Of a stretch of 64,000 nucleotides of DNA, positions 38,360 to 48,148 are shown in pieces. The position numbers and the translations under genes were made by a program. This stretch comes from JASFHF01 sp050123335. Its GTDB lineage: Bacteria; Pseudomonadota; Gammaproteobacteria; UBA12402. Every line of letters begins with the position of its first letter. The stretch's first letter is position 1. The stretch covers positions 5,766 through 69,765 of the forward strand of contig JASFHH010000005.1 in assembly GCA_050123335.1 (NCBI GenBank), written 5' to 3'. The notes under the pieces were generated by a model that did no database searches, was not told the origin of the DNA, and was given only the letters and a program-made list of their open reading frames with translations.

Positions 38360-40879
38360 GTGCGATTAAAATATTTAAAAACATTATTGTTGCTTATTAT
38401 GCTTAGCCCAATCGCTTGGGGTTCTGTTAATACAATTTGTCAGCGGCAGGCATTCATTGCAAAACAACTGGGTTGGATCACACAGAAAAATGCATGCAAT
38501 CTTTGTAATGGTTATTTTCGAGAATTACCAATTATTTATCTACCCAATCCGCGAGTTAAATCACAAACCGATAATTATAATATTCATGCTGATCATGTGA
38601 TTATTCCGTTAAAACATGGTCCGTATGTTTTTAAACATAATGTAACTATTACCCAAATTGATCGGCAACTTATTGCAGATAAAGCTTATGCTTATCGTGA
38701 TAAAAACACCGGCAAAGTAGCATTAATTAAAACTACAGGGAATGTTCGTTTGCGTGCACCAAGTAAATTAATTATCGCTAAGTCAGCCAGTTATAATGTA
38801 AAAACCAAAAAAATTCTTTTGCATGATGCGCATTATCGTCTTGCACGCGGCAATACCAGTGTGCTTACAGTTAAAAACCCAAAGACAGGAAAAACTGAAA
38901 AACATGTTTATCAATTAAGTGCACACGGTTCAGCAAAACAAGTTCAGCATACAGATGACAAAATTACCGTTTTAAAAAATGCAACTTATTCTACTTGTCA
39001 GCCAAATCGTTGTGAAGTTTGGGTTATTGAAGGTAGCACGATTAAATTAAACTCAAATACAGGTAGAGGGGAATCGTGGAATACCAGATTATATGTTCAG
39101 GGTTTGCCAATTTTATATTTACCTTATTTTAATTTTCCAATTAATCATAAACGGCATACGGGATTTTTATTTCCAAAGATTGGTATTTCTTCGTCACGAG
39201 GGTTTTCAATTGCTACGCCATTTTATTGGAATATTGCACCCAATTATGATGCTACGATTACGCCAAATTATATGCAAAAACGCGGTGTGCTTTTACAAGG
39301 TGTTTTTCGTTATTTGATCCCTCACAGCAACGGGCGAGTTGGGTTTGGTTATTTGCCGAATGATCGGAAGTTTAAACGATTTAAAAGGAATAATCCGGGC
39401 GCAACAGGAAGTGATGATCGCAAAAAGTTTTTCTTTAAGAACTTAACAAAATTTAATCAAAATTTATCTGCAATGGTTGATTACAATAAAGTTAGTGACG
39501 ATTATTATCTTCACGATTTAGGCAGTAGTTTAATTAACAATAGTGAGAATCAATTATTACGCCAGGCACGAATTAAATATACTAATGATATTTGGAGCTT
39601 TTTGGGAAATTTGCAGTCGTATCAAACATTGCACCCAGTTGATCAAGCTGATATTAGCAATCAGTATGCGCGTTTACCACAATTACAAATAGGTGCTAAT
39701 TTTCCCGCTAATCCTAATGCGTTACATTTTGGTTTTAATGGCGAATGGACTCGTTTTACTTTTAAGCAAAATCCATATCCTGATACTACGCACATTTTAG
39801 GTGTTAGTACGCGTACCAGTTTAAGACCGTATGTTAGTTTACCGCTGAATTGGCTGTTTGCTTATATAACGCCGCGTGCGCAATTACAATTCACTTCTTA
39901 TCAGTTACAAAAACCGCAGTTTGGTTTCACTAAATCTCCTAGTGTAGCGATACCAATTCTTGACGTAAAAGGCGGAATGTATTTTGATCGTATTGCGCAT
40001 TTGTTTAGGCACGATTATCAACAGACTTTAGAACCAACAGTATATTATCTTTATGTGCCATATCATAATCAAAACGATATCCCATATTTTGATACTAGTA
40101 CTCAAACATTTGATTATAATTTTATGTTTTTGGATAATCGTTTTAGTGGGATTGACCGTATTGGAGATGCTAATCAAGTAACTTTAGGTGTTACTACCCG
40201 TTTTCTTGATCAGGATACCGGTGATGAAAAAGCATCAGCAAGTATCGGCAGAATTTATTACTTCAAGAAAAGAAGGGTGCGGCTTTGCTACAGTAATAAT
40301 TGCCCGGAAAGTGTAGATGATCAGTATCATGCTTCGCCGATCACTGCTATGGCTACTTATAATTTTGATCCCAGATGGAGTATTGATGGCAAAGCCACTT
40401 GGAGTAATGTTAATAAATCTCTTAATAATCGTGATATTGGTTTGCGTTATCGCCCAGATGCAGATCATATTTTTAATGTAGATTACAATTACATAAGACA
40501 AGGAGATGAAACTCCGGGATTGCCGGTTAATGATCCAGGGAATGATTTAAAGCAAACTAATGTTGCCGGTTACTGGAAGATTAGTCAGCATTGGGGTATC
40601 ATGGGTCGTTGGAATTATAATTGGAGCCATAAAAGTAGTCAGGCATTTTTATATGGATTTTCCTATGATAGTTGTTGTTGGGCGATAAAATTTGTGGTTG
40701 CACGTACTTTTAGTTCATTGGGTCCAGCGCCAGATTATCAAAGAAGATATGATAATGGTTTTTATGTAGAAGTTGCTTTGAAAGGTTTGGGAACTTTTGC
40801 TAATACTGGTACGGGAGACTTTTTGGCGCAATCAATTTCTGGTTATCATGATGTGTTTGAGCGGGAGAGTAGATTATGA
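38360..40879 (+). CDS. lptD: LPS-assembly protein LptD
   Basis: 839 aa outer-membrane beta-barrel that inserts LPS into the outer leaflet with LptE. GTG start followed by a signal peptide (RLKYLKTLLLLIMLSPIAWG). The N-terminal OstA jellyroll domain spans about residues 70-230 (IHADHVIIPLKHGPYVFKHNVTI...). The plug/barrel begins near 240 (LYVQGLPILYLPYFNFPI). Cys residues near the N-terminus (NTICQ, NACNLC) and in the C-terminal YDSCCWAI fit the disulfides needed for function. The stop overlaps the surA start (ATGA). A MITE lies directly upstream. Confidence 0.95.
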   Translation: MRLKYLKTLLLLIMLSPIAWGSVNTICQRQAFIAKQLGWITQKNACNLCNGYFRELPIIYLPNPRVKSQTDNYNIHADHVIIPLKHGPYVFKHNVTITQIDRQLIADKAYAYRDKNTGKVALIKTTGNVRLRAPSKLIIAKSASYNVKTKKILLHDAHYRLARGNTSVLTVKNPKTGKTEKHVYQLSAHGSAKQVQHTDDKITVLKNATYSTCQPNRCEVWVIEGSTIKLNSNTGRGESWNTRLYVQGLPILYLPYFNFPINHKRHTGFLFPKIGISSSRGFSIATPFYWNIAPNYDATITPNYMQKRGVLLQGVFRYLIPHSNGRVGFGYLPNDRKFKRFKRNNPGATGSDDRKKFFFKNLTKFNQNLSAMVDYNKVSDDYYLHDLGSSLINNSENQLLRQARIKYTNDIWSFLGNLQSYQTLHPVDQADISNQYARLPQLQIGANFPANPNALHFGFNGEWTRFTFKQNPYPDTTHILGVSTRTSLRPYVSLPLNWLFAYITPRAQLQFTSYQLQKPQFGFTKSPSVAIPILDVKGGMYFDRIAHLFRHDYQQTLEPTVYYLYVPYHNQNDIPYFDTSTQTFDYNFMFLDNRFSGIDRIGDANQVTLGVTTRFLDQDTGDEKASASIGRIYYFKKRRVRLCYSNNCPESVDDQYHASPITAMATYNFDPRWSIDGKATWSNVNKSLNNRDIGLRYRPDADHIFNVDYNYIRQGDETPGLPVNDPGNDLKQTNVAGYWKISQHWGIMGRWNYNWSHKSSQAFLYGFSYDSCCWAIKFVVARTFSSLGPAPDYQRRYDNGFYVEVALKGLGTFANTGTGDFLAQSISGYHDVFERESRL

Positions 40880-42036
40880 ATAAAAAAGTTACCACAAGTT
40901 TCGCGAATTGCGAAACTTGTTCCTTGAATTTATCGCCGGCGCGAAGTAAATTCGCGCACGGCGATCCAAGGGGAGAACCCCTGTTCTCCCCTTGGAAATC
41001 CCCATCGGGTAAGGTGTTTCGCACAAGTGCGAAATTAGTAATTATAATGTTTTTATTATTGTGTTGTTCTTTAGTGATGACAAATGCATTTGCAGTTGGC
41101 GTAGCATCGTCGCCTGTTCCACTTGATCGCATTGCTGCTATAGTTAATAATGATGTAATTACTGAATCACAGCTCGATCATCAAATTGCAATTACAAAAA
41201 ATGAAATTCGGCAAGCGAATATGCAATTGCCGCCCGAAAATGTATTACGCAAACAAGTGTTGCAGCAATTAATTGATCAGCAATTGCAATTGCAGTTAGC
41301 TGAGAGTTCGGGTATTAACGTTAGTGATGCAGAATTAAATTTAGGGTTGCAGCGAATTGCAAAACAGCGGAACATAAGTGTGCATCAGCTTTATCAACAG
41401 GTGCAAAAAGTTGGTTACACAATTAAAGAATTTCGGCAAGAGGCGCGTAATCAAGTTAAAATTGAAAAATTGCAGCAACGAAATATTATTTCCCGGATTA
41501 GAGTTACCCCACAAGAAGTAAATGATTTTTTACTTACGATGAAGCGCAGTGGACAATCAGTATCACGAGAATATCATTTACGTGATATACTTATTCCATT
41601 AGCTGATGCTCCATCACCAGCACAAATTGCAGAAGCCGAAAAACAGGCAAAAAATATTATGCAGCAGCTTAAGCATGGCGCTAATTTTCAGCAATTAGCA
41701 ATAGCAAAATCAAGCGGTAGCAAAGCACTGCAAGGAGGCGATCTTGGATGGCGTAAATTAGCTGAATTGCCGGCAGTTTTTGCCGACAAGGTAAAGAAAA
41801 TGAAAATTGGTGATGTGGCTGGCCCAATTCGTGCTTCCAATGGAGTGCATATAATAAAATTATTAAGTACACGTGGGCCGCAATCTTCACAGCAAGTTAA
41901 CAAAAAAGAGATTCAGCAAATGATTTTTCAGCGGAAAGCTGAAGAAGAGCTGCAGCAGTTTATTAATACTTTGCGAAGTCAGGTATATGTTAAAAGATTT
42001 CCTGCAAAACAGGAAGCTGTAGAAACCAGCGATTAA
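40876..42036 (+). CDS. surA: Periplasmic chaperone/peptidyl-prolyl isomerase SurA with repeat-derived N-terminal insertion
   Basis: 386 aa. Escorts outer-membrane proteins including LptD. The SurA N domain (LDRIAAIVNNDVITESQLDHQI...) is followed by one clear parvulin domain (REYHLRDILIPLADAPS...GGDLGWRKLAELPAVFADKVKKMKIGDVAGPIRASNGVHIIKLL); E. coli SurA has two. Between MNKKVTT and the hydrophobic signal core LVIIMFLLLCCSLVMTNAFA lie about 46 residues encoded by a palindromic element. The ATG at 41047 could give a shorter product, but the ATGA overlap with lptD and GGGAGAG favour 40876. Whether the displaced signal peptide works is unclear. Confidence 0.93.
   Translation: MNKKVTTSFANCETCSLNLSPARSKFAHGDPRGEPLFSPWKSPSGKVFRTSAKLVIIMFLLLCCSLVMTNAFAVGVASSPVPLDRIAAIVNNDVITESQLDHQIAITKNEIRQANMQLPPENVLRKQVLQQLIDQQLQLQLAESSGINVSDAELNLGLQRIAKQRNISVHQLYQQVQKVGYTIKEFRQEARNQVKIEKLQQRNIISRIRVTPQEVNDFLLTMKRSGQSVSREYHLRDILIPLADAPSPAQIAEAEKQAKNIMQQLKHGANFQQLAIAKSSGSKALQGGDLGWRKLAELPAVFADKVKKMKIGDVAGPIRASNGVHIIKLLSTRGPQSSQQVNKKEIQQMIFQRKAEEELQQFINTLRSQVYVKRFPAKQEAVETSD
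40896..41036. repeat. Palindromic element inserted in the surA signal-sequence region
   Basis: Contains AGTTTCGC-GAATT-GCGAAACT, a CGCCGGCGCG/CGCGCACGGCG pair, CCAAGGGGAGAAC-CCCT-GTTCTCCCCTTGG (40966-40995, 13-bp arms) and TTTCGCAC-AA-GTGCGAAA. It is GC-rich relative to its surroundings and keeps the surA frame open. Confidence 0.75.
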
Positions 42037-42114
42037 GAATCGAATTTATTTTTGTAAAAATCGCTTGACGCAAAGGCTGCTAATCGGTTTAATGCGTGAT
42101 AGTTTTTGTTTTAT

Positions 42115-42187
<73 letters not shown>

Positions 42188-42230
42188 TATTATTTTTCAA
42201 GGTCTATACCCGGATCATGGGTTACGTTTT

Positions 42231-42296
42231 ATACCGAAGACATAGGTAATACTCTTGGACCAAAAGCCTAATAGTGTAACCTATGTCTCCGGCATA
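42231..42296. repeat. Inverted repeat remnant after tRNA-Phe
   Basis: CCGAAGACATAGGTAA and TAACCTATGTCTCCGG form imperfect inverted arms separated by about 30 nt. Looks like the end of an old mobile element or a palindromic repeat. The remaining sequence to 42461 holds nothing I can identify. Confidence 0.45.
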
Positions 42297-42620
42297 TTCT
42301 GTTATCTATGTGTCAGGTAGCGCACAAGGCTTTAAGCGATTTTTCAGTTTTCCAAATTTAGTGTTGTGTGTAATTCTGGTGTAATTGTGCAGAAAAAATT
42401 GTGATTTTTATTAGTTGATTTTATTATTCGTTGGAAGCGTATAGTTTTTCTAATATATCCATTGCTGACTGAATATGCTCACCGTTTTGATGATTGTAGT
42501 GATTATGTAAAGCTTTACATAATCACTATTTGTTATGACTATCTGCTTAATTATATTAATACTTATCTTATAATCTGCTTTATTCTACATACTTTAAAAG
42601 AACGTAAAAATAAGCTTAAA

Positions 42621-42788
42621 ATGCAAGCTGATATAAATTTACTGCAGCAAAAAATTAAGGAAATCAATATTGCAAAAGAGTTTGCTGATGCTAAAAAAAG
42701 AACAGTTGAAAATAAAATAGATGTTTTAGAAAAACAGATTGCTAAGTTAAAGCAACAATTAAAAAATTGCGCGGTCTTTATTTCGTAA
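42621..42788 (+). CDS. Small coiled-coil ORF, doubtful
   Basis: 55 aa from an internal ATG: MQADINLLQQKIKEINIAKEF...VENKIDVLEKQIAKLKQQLK, a regular heptad pattern. The frame is open back to 42462, and the upstream part has a hydrophobic segment (YIITICYDYLLNYINTYLIICF), so a longer membrane-anchored coiled-coil protein is possible. Neither start has a good ribosome-binding site. No family recognised. Confidence 0.35.
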   Translation: MQADINLLQQKIKEINIAKEFADAKKRTVENKIDVLEKQIAKLKQQLKNCAVFIS

Positions 42789-42995
42789 AATAAAGGTGGT
42801 GAGAACAATCCGAACCATGATTTTTTTCATTTTTGAGATTTATTGTGGGAATTTCTTACGTTATCATCGAATGGAAATAATAAAGTTGATCCTAAAGTTT
42901 TAACTCTATCAAAACTGGTAGATTCAATCACGTTTCGTAAAATGATGTACAAAACTATAACTAATAGTTAAAACTAGTATCGATGAGAAAAATTA

Positions 42996-44198
42996 TTATA
43001 ATGGCTTTATTTTGCTAGTTTTACAACTATGTAGTTCAATATCACGTAACAATTTTTTATGTAAGCTCGCTAGCAACCCTATATAATCTTTTTGAAACAA
43101 CTCACTTAAAATCCAATATTTTTTATAGTTCAGAATTTTGTAAGTATCATTGTTTGAATTTAATAATAATGTTAGAAATCTTTCGGCAGATAATATATCT
43201 TTTTTTCTTATTTTAAATGCTATAGAAGCAAAGATAAGTGATTGAACTCTCCCAAAGTTTTTATAGAATCTTTTGCTTAAAAATAATTTTGTATACCAAT
43301 TTCTCGTAAAGTTCCCATTATTTTTTATGCGAAGTGAAAATGATGTAAAGTTTTGTTCTTTCATCTCATTAAACACATTTCTTATTTCATAAGTTTTTTC
43401 TATACTAGAATATAATTTCTTTCCCATGTAAAAATTATCAAAACAATACTTATTGTTAGGGTTAAAATTATTTTTTGTCTTTTTATTATAGTGTATGACT
43501 TCTTGGTGATTTCCGTAAAATTCTGGGATAAAAGTGGCTATATACAAAAATAAATCGGTAGGCAATGACCCATTTAATAAAAGCGCGACACTAACAACAT
43601 ATTTAAACATTTCTTTTTTAAAGTTTTGGGTTGTTTTAAGAAAGCTTAATTCATTTATAATATTTTTTAATTTTCTATCATATTTATTTAATTTAGTTAA
43701 AAATGTAACATTACTTCTATGACAAATATTGTTGTCTTTAATAAGTTTATGTAGTTGCTTTGCTGAATATAACAATCTACTTGGATTAATTGAATAAAAT
43801 CTTACATTATATGGTAATTTATTATAATAAAGTAAGCTGTAATCACATTGATGTGTTGTAATTTCAACAGTGGTGCTGATATTGCCAACTTTTTTTACTA
43901 CTTTTGTTCCATCTTTATATTCTTTTATGCATTCTGAAAAATTGTTATCTATCATTTCATTGTTGATTGATAAAAAAGGCATTAATCTATCTAATTCAAA
44001 GACTTTACACGTATATATAACTGGTGGGTGTGTGGTTACCGTATTATATGAAGGTATAAAAGTAATGGTTTTGGATACGCCAAAAATCATTTTATGTTTT
44101 TTACATGTATGTAAAATTTCATCCCATATTAGCATATATTCTTCTTTAATTTTTTCATATTTCTTAATTTCTTTTTTTTGTTTCAAATGGAATAACAT
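42996..44198 (-). CDS. 400-aa orphan protein, effector-like
   Basis: Starts with ATG behind TAGGAGATAT. Lys/Asn/Phe/Tyr-rich, no signal peptide and no clear membrane span. A segment at about 207-224 (NGSLPTDLFLYIATFIPEF) resembles an F-box-like LPxDLxxxI pattern used by some Legionella effectors, but it is short and unverified. Strongly AT-rich, unlike the metabolic genes. It stands alone on the minus strand, divergent from the MFS gene. Function unknown. Confidence 0.6.
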   Translation of the reverse strand: MLFHLKQKKEIKKYEKIKEEYMLIWDEILHTCKKHKMIFGVSKTITFIPSYNTVTTHPPVIYTCKVFELDRLMPFLSINNEMIDNNFSECIKEYKDGTKVVKKVGNISTTVEITTHQCDYSLLYYNKLPYNVRFYSINPSRLLYSAKQLHKLIKDNNICHRSNVTFLTKLNKYDRKLKNIINELSFLKTTQNFKKEMFKYVVSVALLLNGSLPTDLFLYIATFIPEFYGNHQEVIHYNKKTKNNFNPNNKYCFDNFYMGKKLYSSIEKTYEIRNVFNEMKEQNFTSFSLRIKNNGNFTRNWYTKLFLSKRFYKNFGRVQSLIFASIAFKIRKKDILSAERFLTLLLNSNNDTYKILNYKKYWILSELFQKDYIGLLASLHKKLLRDIELHSCKTSKIKPL

Positions 44199-44471
44199 AT
44201 AATATATCTCCTAATTGTTATCTTTTTAAGAAATCTTGATTCATTGGTTGCGTATTATAATAAAAACAAGTTGGTATTTCTATCTCTCAAATTAAACTAT
44301 TTATTTGGCATTACAACATTTTTTCATATCATTAGGTCATAATTAAATTATAATAATGGATTATAAGGTTTATGCAAGTGTTTACTTTATGATTGTTTAC
44401 TTTATAATCGCAATATAAATTGCTTATATTGTTTCGCCAATTATCGAAATGCTAATAGTATGGATTGAGTT
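44199..44471. promoter_or_regulatory. Divergent intergenic region between the orphan and MFS genes
   Basis: Very AT-rich. A TATAAT on the minus strand (around 44264-44269) could be the -10 of the 400-aa gene. On the plus strand, TTGTTTAC..TATAATCG near 44392-44410 could serve the transporter. No PmrA-type box fits here. Confidence 0.35.
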
Positions 44472-45878
44472 ATGTATAAAGAAAAACCAAATTTTTTTGT
44501 ATTGTTTGCATCGGCCATCGCCATTTTTGTTATATCAATGGATATTGCAAATGCAAATATTAGTACGCCTTTTATAGCGGATTCATTTCACTTAACAATA
44601 AATTGTGCTTCGCTTGTTTTACTAACCTATTATTTGGCATTAACCAGCTTACTTTTGCCGTTTGGCAGATTAAGTGATTTAAAAGGAACAATGAAAGTAC
44701 TTAAAATAGGGTTTGTAATTTTTATTTTTGGATCTTTTTTTTCCGGGTTATCTACAAATATATGGTTGCTAGGAGTTTTTAGATTTTGTCAGGGGATTGG
44801 TGGAGCAATGTTGTTGACAACCTATGGGGCTACGGTTACAAAGTACTTGCCGTCTTATTTTACAGGCAGAGCATTTGGAGTTATTACGATTTTTGCTGGC
44901 GCCGGTTTTGCTTTCGGTTTTTTGCTAGGAGGCCTTCTTATAAGATACTATTCATGGAGATTGGGATTTCTGATTAATATTCCTTTCTGTGTTATCGGGC
45001 TATTTCTTCTTAAAGAATACTTTGTCGATATTAGGGAGATAAGCCAGCAAAATGCCATGAAAAAATTTGATGTAATAGGTAGCGTATTGATTTCAATTGT
45101 TTTCTTTTTGTTAGCTTATTTACTAAATCAATTTAATAATATATTAGTACTATATATTTTTGCAATTATTGTTGTTGGTATTATTTGTTTTATATTTTTT
45201 GTTTATAGAGTAAAAAATTGTCCTAATCCACTTATAGATATTAATCTTATTAAAGATTCTGCATTACTATTTGCTTTTATTAGTGTTGCTATTGTTAATA
45301 TGGTATTTGATGGTTTTAATTTTATTGTGCCATTTTATTTAAAAATGATAAAACAACTTCCTGCAGCAGAGATAGGTATTATTTTAACAATTTTACCAAT
45401 TACTTCTTTATTTGCTGGGTTTGGAATTGGATATTGCATAGATAAATGTGGTGCGCAAAGAAATATCATTTTCTCTACAGTAATGTTGGTTTTATCCTCA
45501 ATGTTGTTTTTTTGTTTTCAACAATATACTTCATTGATTTATATAATTATTTCTTTGATAGTATTAGGTGTGGTTATTGCTATTTTTTTTACAGCAAACA
45601 TTACATTTATTATGGGTCATGCTAACTCAGAAAATGCTGGTATGGTAGCATCAATAAAAGCTGTGGTTTCATATTTTGGGGGATTTGTTAGTATTGCAAT
45701 ATTCGCGCAAATATTATCTGGTAATTATATTATTAAATCAGAAGCTATTCATAAAGTTTCTGCCCAATACAATTTGATGATGCATTTTAGATATGCTTGT
45801 TTGTTTAGTGTGGTATTATCAGTGATTGTGTGCTTTTTATCTTTTTTTTCTAAACAAAGAAAATGCCAAAATAGTTAA
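44472..45878 (+). CDS. MFS drug:H+ antiporter-like transporter (DHA2 type)
   Basis: 468 aa with about 14 hydrophobic helices. Motif A is visible as LLPFGRLSDLKGTMKVLKIG between TM2 and TM3. Motif C-like GAGFAFGFLLGGLLI lies in TM5, typical of antiporters. The N-terminal ISMDIANANISTPFIADSF corresponds to motif D1 (LDxTIVNVALP) of the DHA2 family. The C-terminus is basic. Substrate unknown. Located between orphan genes; may export a toxic compound or metabolite. Confidence 0.88.
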   Translation: MYKEKPNFFVLFASAIAIFVISMDIANANISTPFIADSFHLTINCASLVLLTYYLALTSLLLPFGRLSDLKGTMKVLKIGFVIFIFGSFFSGLSTNIWLLGVFRFCQGIGGAMLLTTYGATVTKYLPSYFTGRAFGVITIFAGAGFAFGFLLGGLLIRYYSWRLGFLINIPFCVIGLFLLKEYFVDIREISQQNAMKKFDVIGSVLISIVFFLLAYLLNQFNNILVLYIFAIIVVGIICFIFFVYRVKNCPNPLIDINLIKDSALLFAFISVAIVNMVFDGFNFIVPFYLKMIKQLPAAEIGIILTILPITSLFAGFGIGYCIDKCGAQRNIIFSTVMLVLSSMLFFCFQQYTSLIYIIISLIVLGVVIAIFFTANITFIMGHANSENAGMVASIKAVVSYFGGFVSIAIFAQILSGNYIIKSEAIHKVSAQYNLMMHFRYACLFSVVLSVIVCFLSFFSKQRKCQNS

Positions 45879-45938
45879 TTGGCTATATAACATTTGGGTT
45901 GCTTTGATTAATAATTTTTTGTGTTATTATATGTTTTT

Positions 45939-47711
45939 TTAATGATATGTTCCTGGTTGTAATGTTACAGTATCTTTTGATTTTTCCTCGGAGATATTTT
46001 CAAAATTGACGTTACTTTGTGAAGTTTCTTCAATGATGGTAGTGCATCGATTAGAAATTTCAGACCAATTAAAATTTTTAAGATTAGTGTGAACTTGTCC
46101 CCACATTTTATCAATTTCAGCAGGTGAAGCAATAGTTAAGAAAGTTATTAATTTTCCAACGATTGTCATCACTTTATTTTGAATACTTTTTGTAAAAGGT
46201 AGGGTATCTTGGGCAAAATTAAAAGAGCCTTCTATTGAACCAGCAGTACTAGTGAGAAGAGTTGCAATGCATACAAATATATATAAGACTAATTGTTCTG
46301 GAACAGGGGTTATCGCAATTGTGGTAATGCCAAGAAGTAATCCACAAAGTATAGATAATGCTAGACATATTAACGTTCCAAATTTTGACAAGGCTGTTTT
46401 TGTATTGCAATTTGTACTATCATTTTTATCGGGTTTATGGCACCTGATGAAATTAAGAGCGCTTTTTAATAATCTAAAAATTGTTAAAGTATAAAAAATA
46501 AAAAATAAAAATTCCGAGCCTAGTCCTATACAATATCCTAAAATTTTTGGTACTGTATAACCTATCATCGCCCAAAAATCTGTAAAAGCGTTTTCTGCTT
46601 GTTCTCGAAAGCCTAAGGTTCCAGGGATTATTATAATTGCGCTAGAAAGCATTAATGAATAAGTCGTTACAGTTTTATACAAGGGAATATCTTTATTGAG
46701 AAGTCGTGCTATAAATTCAGCCTTTTGTTTTTTTGACAAGCATTTTGAGTGATTGTTAATTATATCAACAAGATCAAGTAACTTACTTTTGTGTAGCGCA
46801 TCAAAATTTCTGCAAATACCTTTTAGTAGAAAACTGCGTTTTTGTTTATTGGTTAAGTTAGTTGGAATTTGTTTGCGTTGTATACAGCTAAAGAAACTAT
46901 ATTTATTTTCTCCAAGCTTCCTGCATTTTTTACACAAATAGCTATATATAGTGCTCATAAAATTGTCAAAAGAATTAATCAATAAAGGCAGATTATCACT
47001 CAGTAAATGTTCAACACCGCTTGCAATGGCTATTCCCCCAGGTATTCCTAAAGGGAAGGCAATGCTAAATTTAATTGCATCGGAAGAGATTAAAGAGACA
47101 GGCAGTCCTAATTTAATAAAATTAGCAAAAGTAAGCATAGGAAAGAAAATTCGAAGAGTTCCTCCTAAATATTCATCTACTTTTTTTAAAATAGCCAAAG
47201 GAAAACTTCTAATTTTTTTCAGGTATTTTTTACAATTTATATGTTTATTAATTTCATACTCAACTTTCAATTTAGTATAATAGGTGCTCAATGGTGCTTG
47301 AGCTAATACAATAATTACGCTGCCTAATATTCCACATGAAATTAATAAACTTTTGGCAGTCGGATCTTTGACTTGAAAAATACCTAATGGGCTTGGATTA
47401 TCAGATTTCACAACTATTTTATCAAGAAAAAGGAAAAATAGACTGGGTAAGCTAAACAAAATTGAAGAGGCTGCTATAAATCCCCCTGTATATGCGGTTA
47501 AACCGTTACATATTTTATAACTAATAGAAATACAGTCTTTTTTATGATGTGTACAACAACATATTTCAATTTTTGTATCTTTGGTTTTTATATTGTAGAT
47601 AATTAGTGGTTTTGTTTCTTCAGTATTTTTTTTTGAAGAAGTTGTTTTACATCTATTAGAATCGCAGTAATACGATAATAGTCGGACACTTTTTTCAATG
47701 CCTTCATACAT
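45939..47711 (-). CDS. 590-aa multi-pass membrane protein, unknown
   Basis: A Cys-rich hydrophilic N-terminus (residues 1-70: YYCDSNRCKTTSSKKN..EICCCTHHKKDC) is followed by about nine hydrophobic segments in pairs (GFIAASSILFSLPSLFFLFL, SLLISCGILGSVIIVLA, LMLSSAIIIIPGTLGF, ILGYCIGLGSEFLFFIFYTLTIF, LICLALSILCGLLLGITTIAI, LVLYIFVCIATLLTSTAGSI) and a cytosolic tail. No family recognised. It is translationally coupled to the upstream 136-aa membrane gene (8-nt overlap). The architecture fits a host-membrane effector or a bacterial inner-membrane protein; the sequence does not decide. Confidence 0.6.
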   Translation of the reverse strand: MYEGIEKSVRLLSYYCDSNRCKTTSSKKNTEETKPLIIYNIKTKDTKIEICCCTHHKKDCISISYKICNGLTAYTGGFIAASSILFSLPSLFFLFLDKIVVKSDNPSPLGIFQVKDPTAKSLLISCGILGSVIIVLAQAPLSTYYTKLKVEYEINKHINCKKYLKKIRSFPLAILKKVDEYLGGTLRIFFPMLTFANFIKLGLPVSLISSDAIKFSIAFPLGIPGGIAIASGVEHLLSDNLPLLINSFDNFMSTIYSYLCKKCRKLGENKYSFFSCIQRKQIPTNLTNKQKRSFLLKGICRNFDALHKSKLLDLVDIINNHSKCLSKKQKAEFIARLLNKDIPLYKTVTTYSLMLSSAIIIIPGTLGFREQAENAFTDFWAMIGYTVPKILGYCIGLGSEFLFFIFYTLTIFRLLKSALNFIRCHKPDKNDSTNCNTKTALSKFGTLICLALSILCGLLLGITTIAITPVPEQLVLYIFVCIATLLTSTAGSIEGSFNFAQDTLPFTKSIQNKVMTIVGKLITFLTIASPAEIDKMWGQVHTNLKNFNWSEISNRCTTIIEETSQSNVNFENISEEKSKDTVTLQPGTYH

Positions 47712-48114
47712 GATATGTTCCTATTTTTTTTAATTCTTTAAATAATGTATAATAACCTAAAATTAGTAATAGCGCTAATAATAAATTAGAAAAAAGTAAA
47801 ATATTAAGCAAGACAATTTTTAACAAAAAATGATTGTATAATAGATTGTAGTTATTAGTTATAATTATCTTTTTTAAATATGACAAAAATATTGGTGACG
47901 TATAAGAAAAACTTTGAATGGAGAAGACTTCGCTTGTAACATGTATAAAACGCGACCCAAAAAGATTATATAGTAAAACTTTTAATAAAAAGATTTCCAG
48001 CATGAATGGAATAAGCTCTGAATATGAACCACCAACTAATTCTGAACTAGTGATTAACACTGAAAATAACAAAATTTCCGAGTGTGTAACACTAATTACT
48101 GAATATTTGTCCAT
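47704..48114 (-). CDS. 136-aa membrane protein, partner of the 590-aa protein
   Basis: Two to three hydrophobic segments (EILLFSVLITSSELVGGSY, LIPFMLEIFLLKVLLYNLFG, IVLLNILLFSNLLLALLLILGYYTLF). The stop overlaps the start of the 590-aa gene by 8 nt, so the two are coupled. No family recognised. The ATG at 48114 lacks a strong ribosome-binding site. Confidence 0.55.
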   Translation of the reverse strand: MDKYSVISVTHSEILLFSVLITSSELVGGSYSELIPFMLEIFLLKVLLYNLFGSRFIHVTSEVFSIQSFSYTSPIFLSYLKKIIITNNYNLLYNHFLLKIVLLNILLFSNLLLALLLILGYYTLFKELKKIGTYHV

Positions 48115-48148
48115 AAGCCATTTAATATAAACTTGTTATGGATAATTT

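Noticed and set aside
44210..44300. Possible PmrA-type box before the 400-aa orphan
   Set aside because: A single CTTAA without a partner at 11 nt and without a -10 at the fixed distance.
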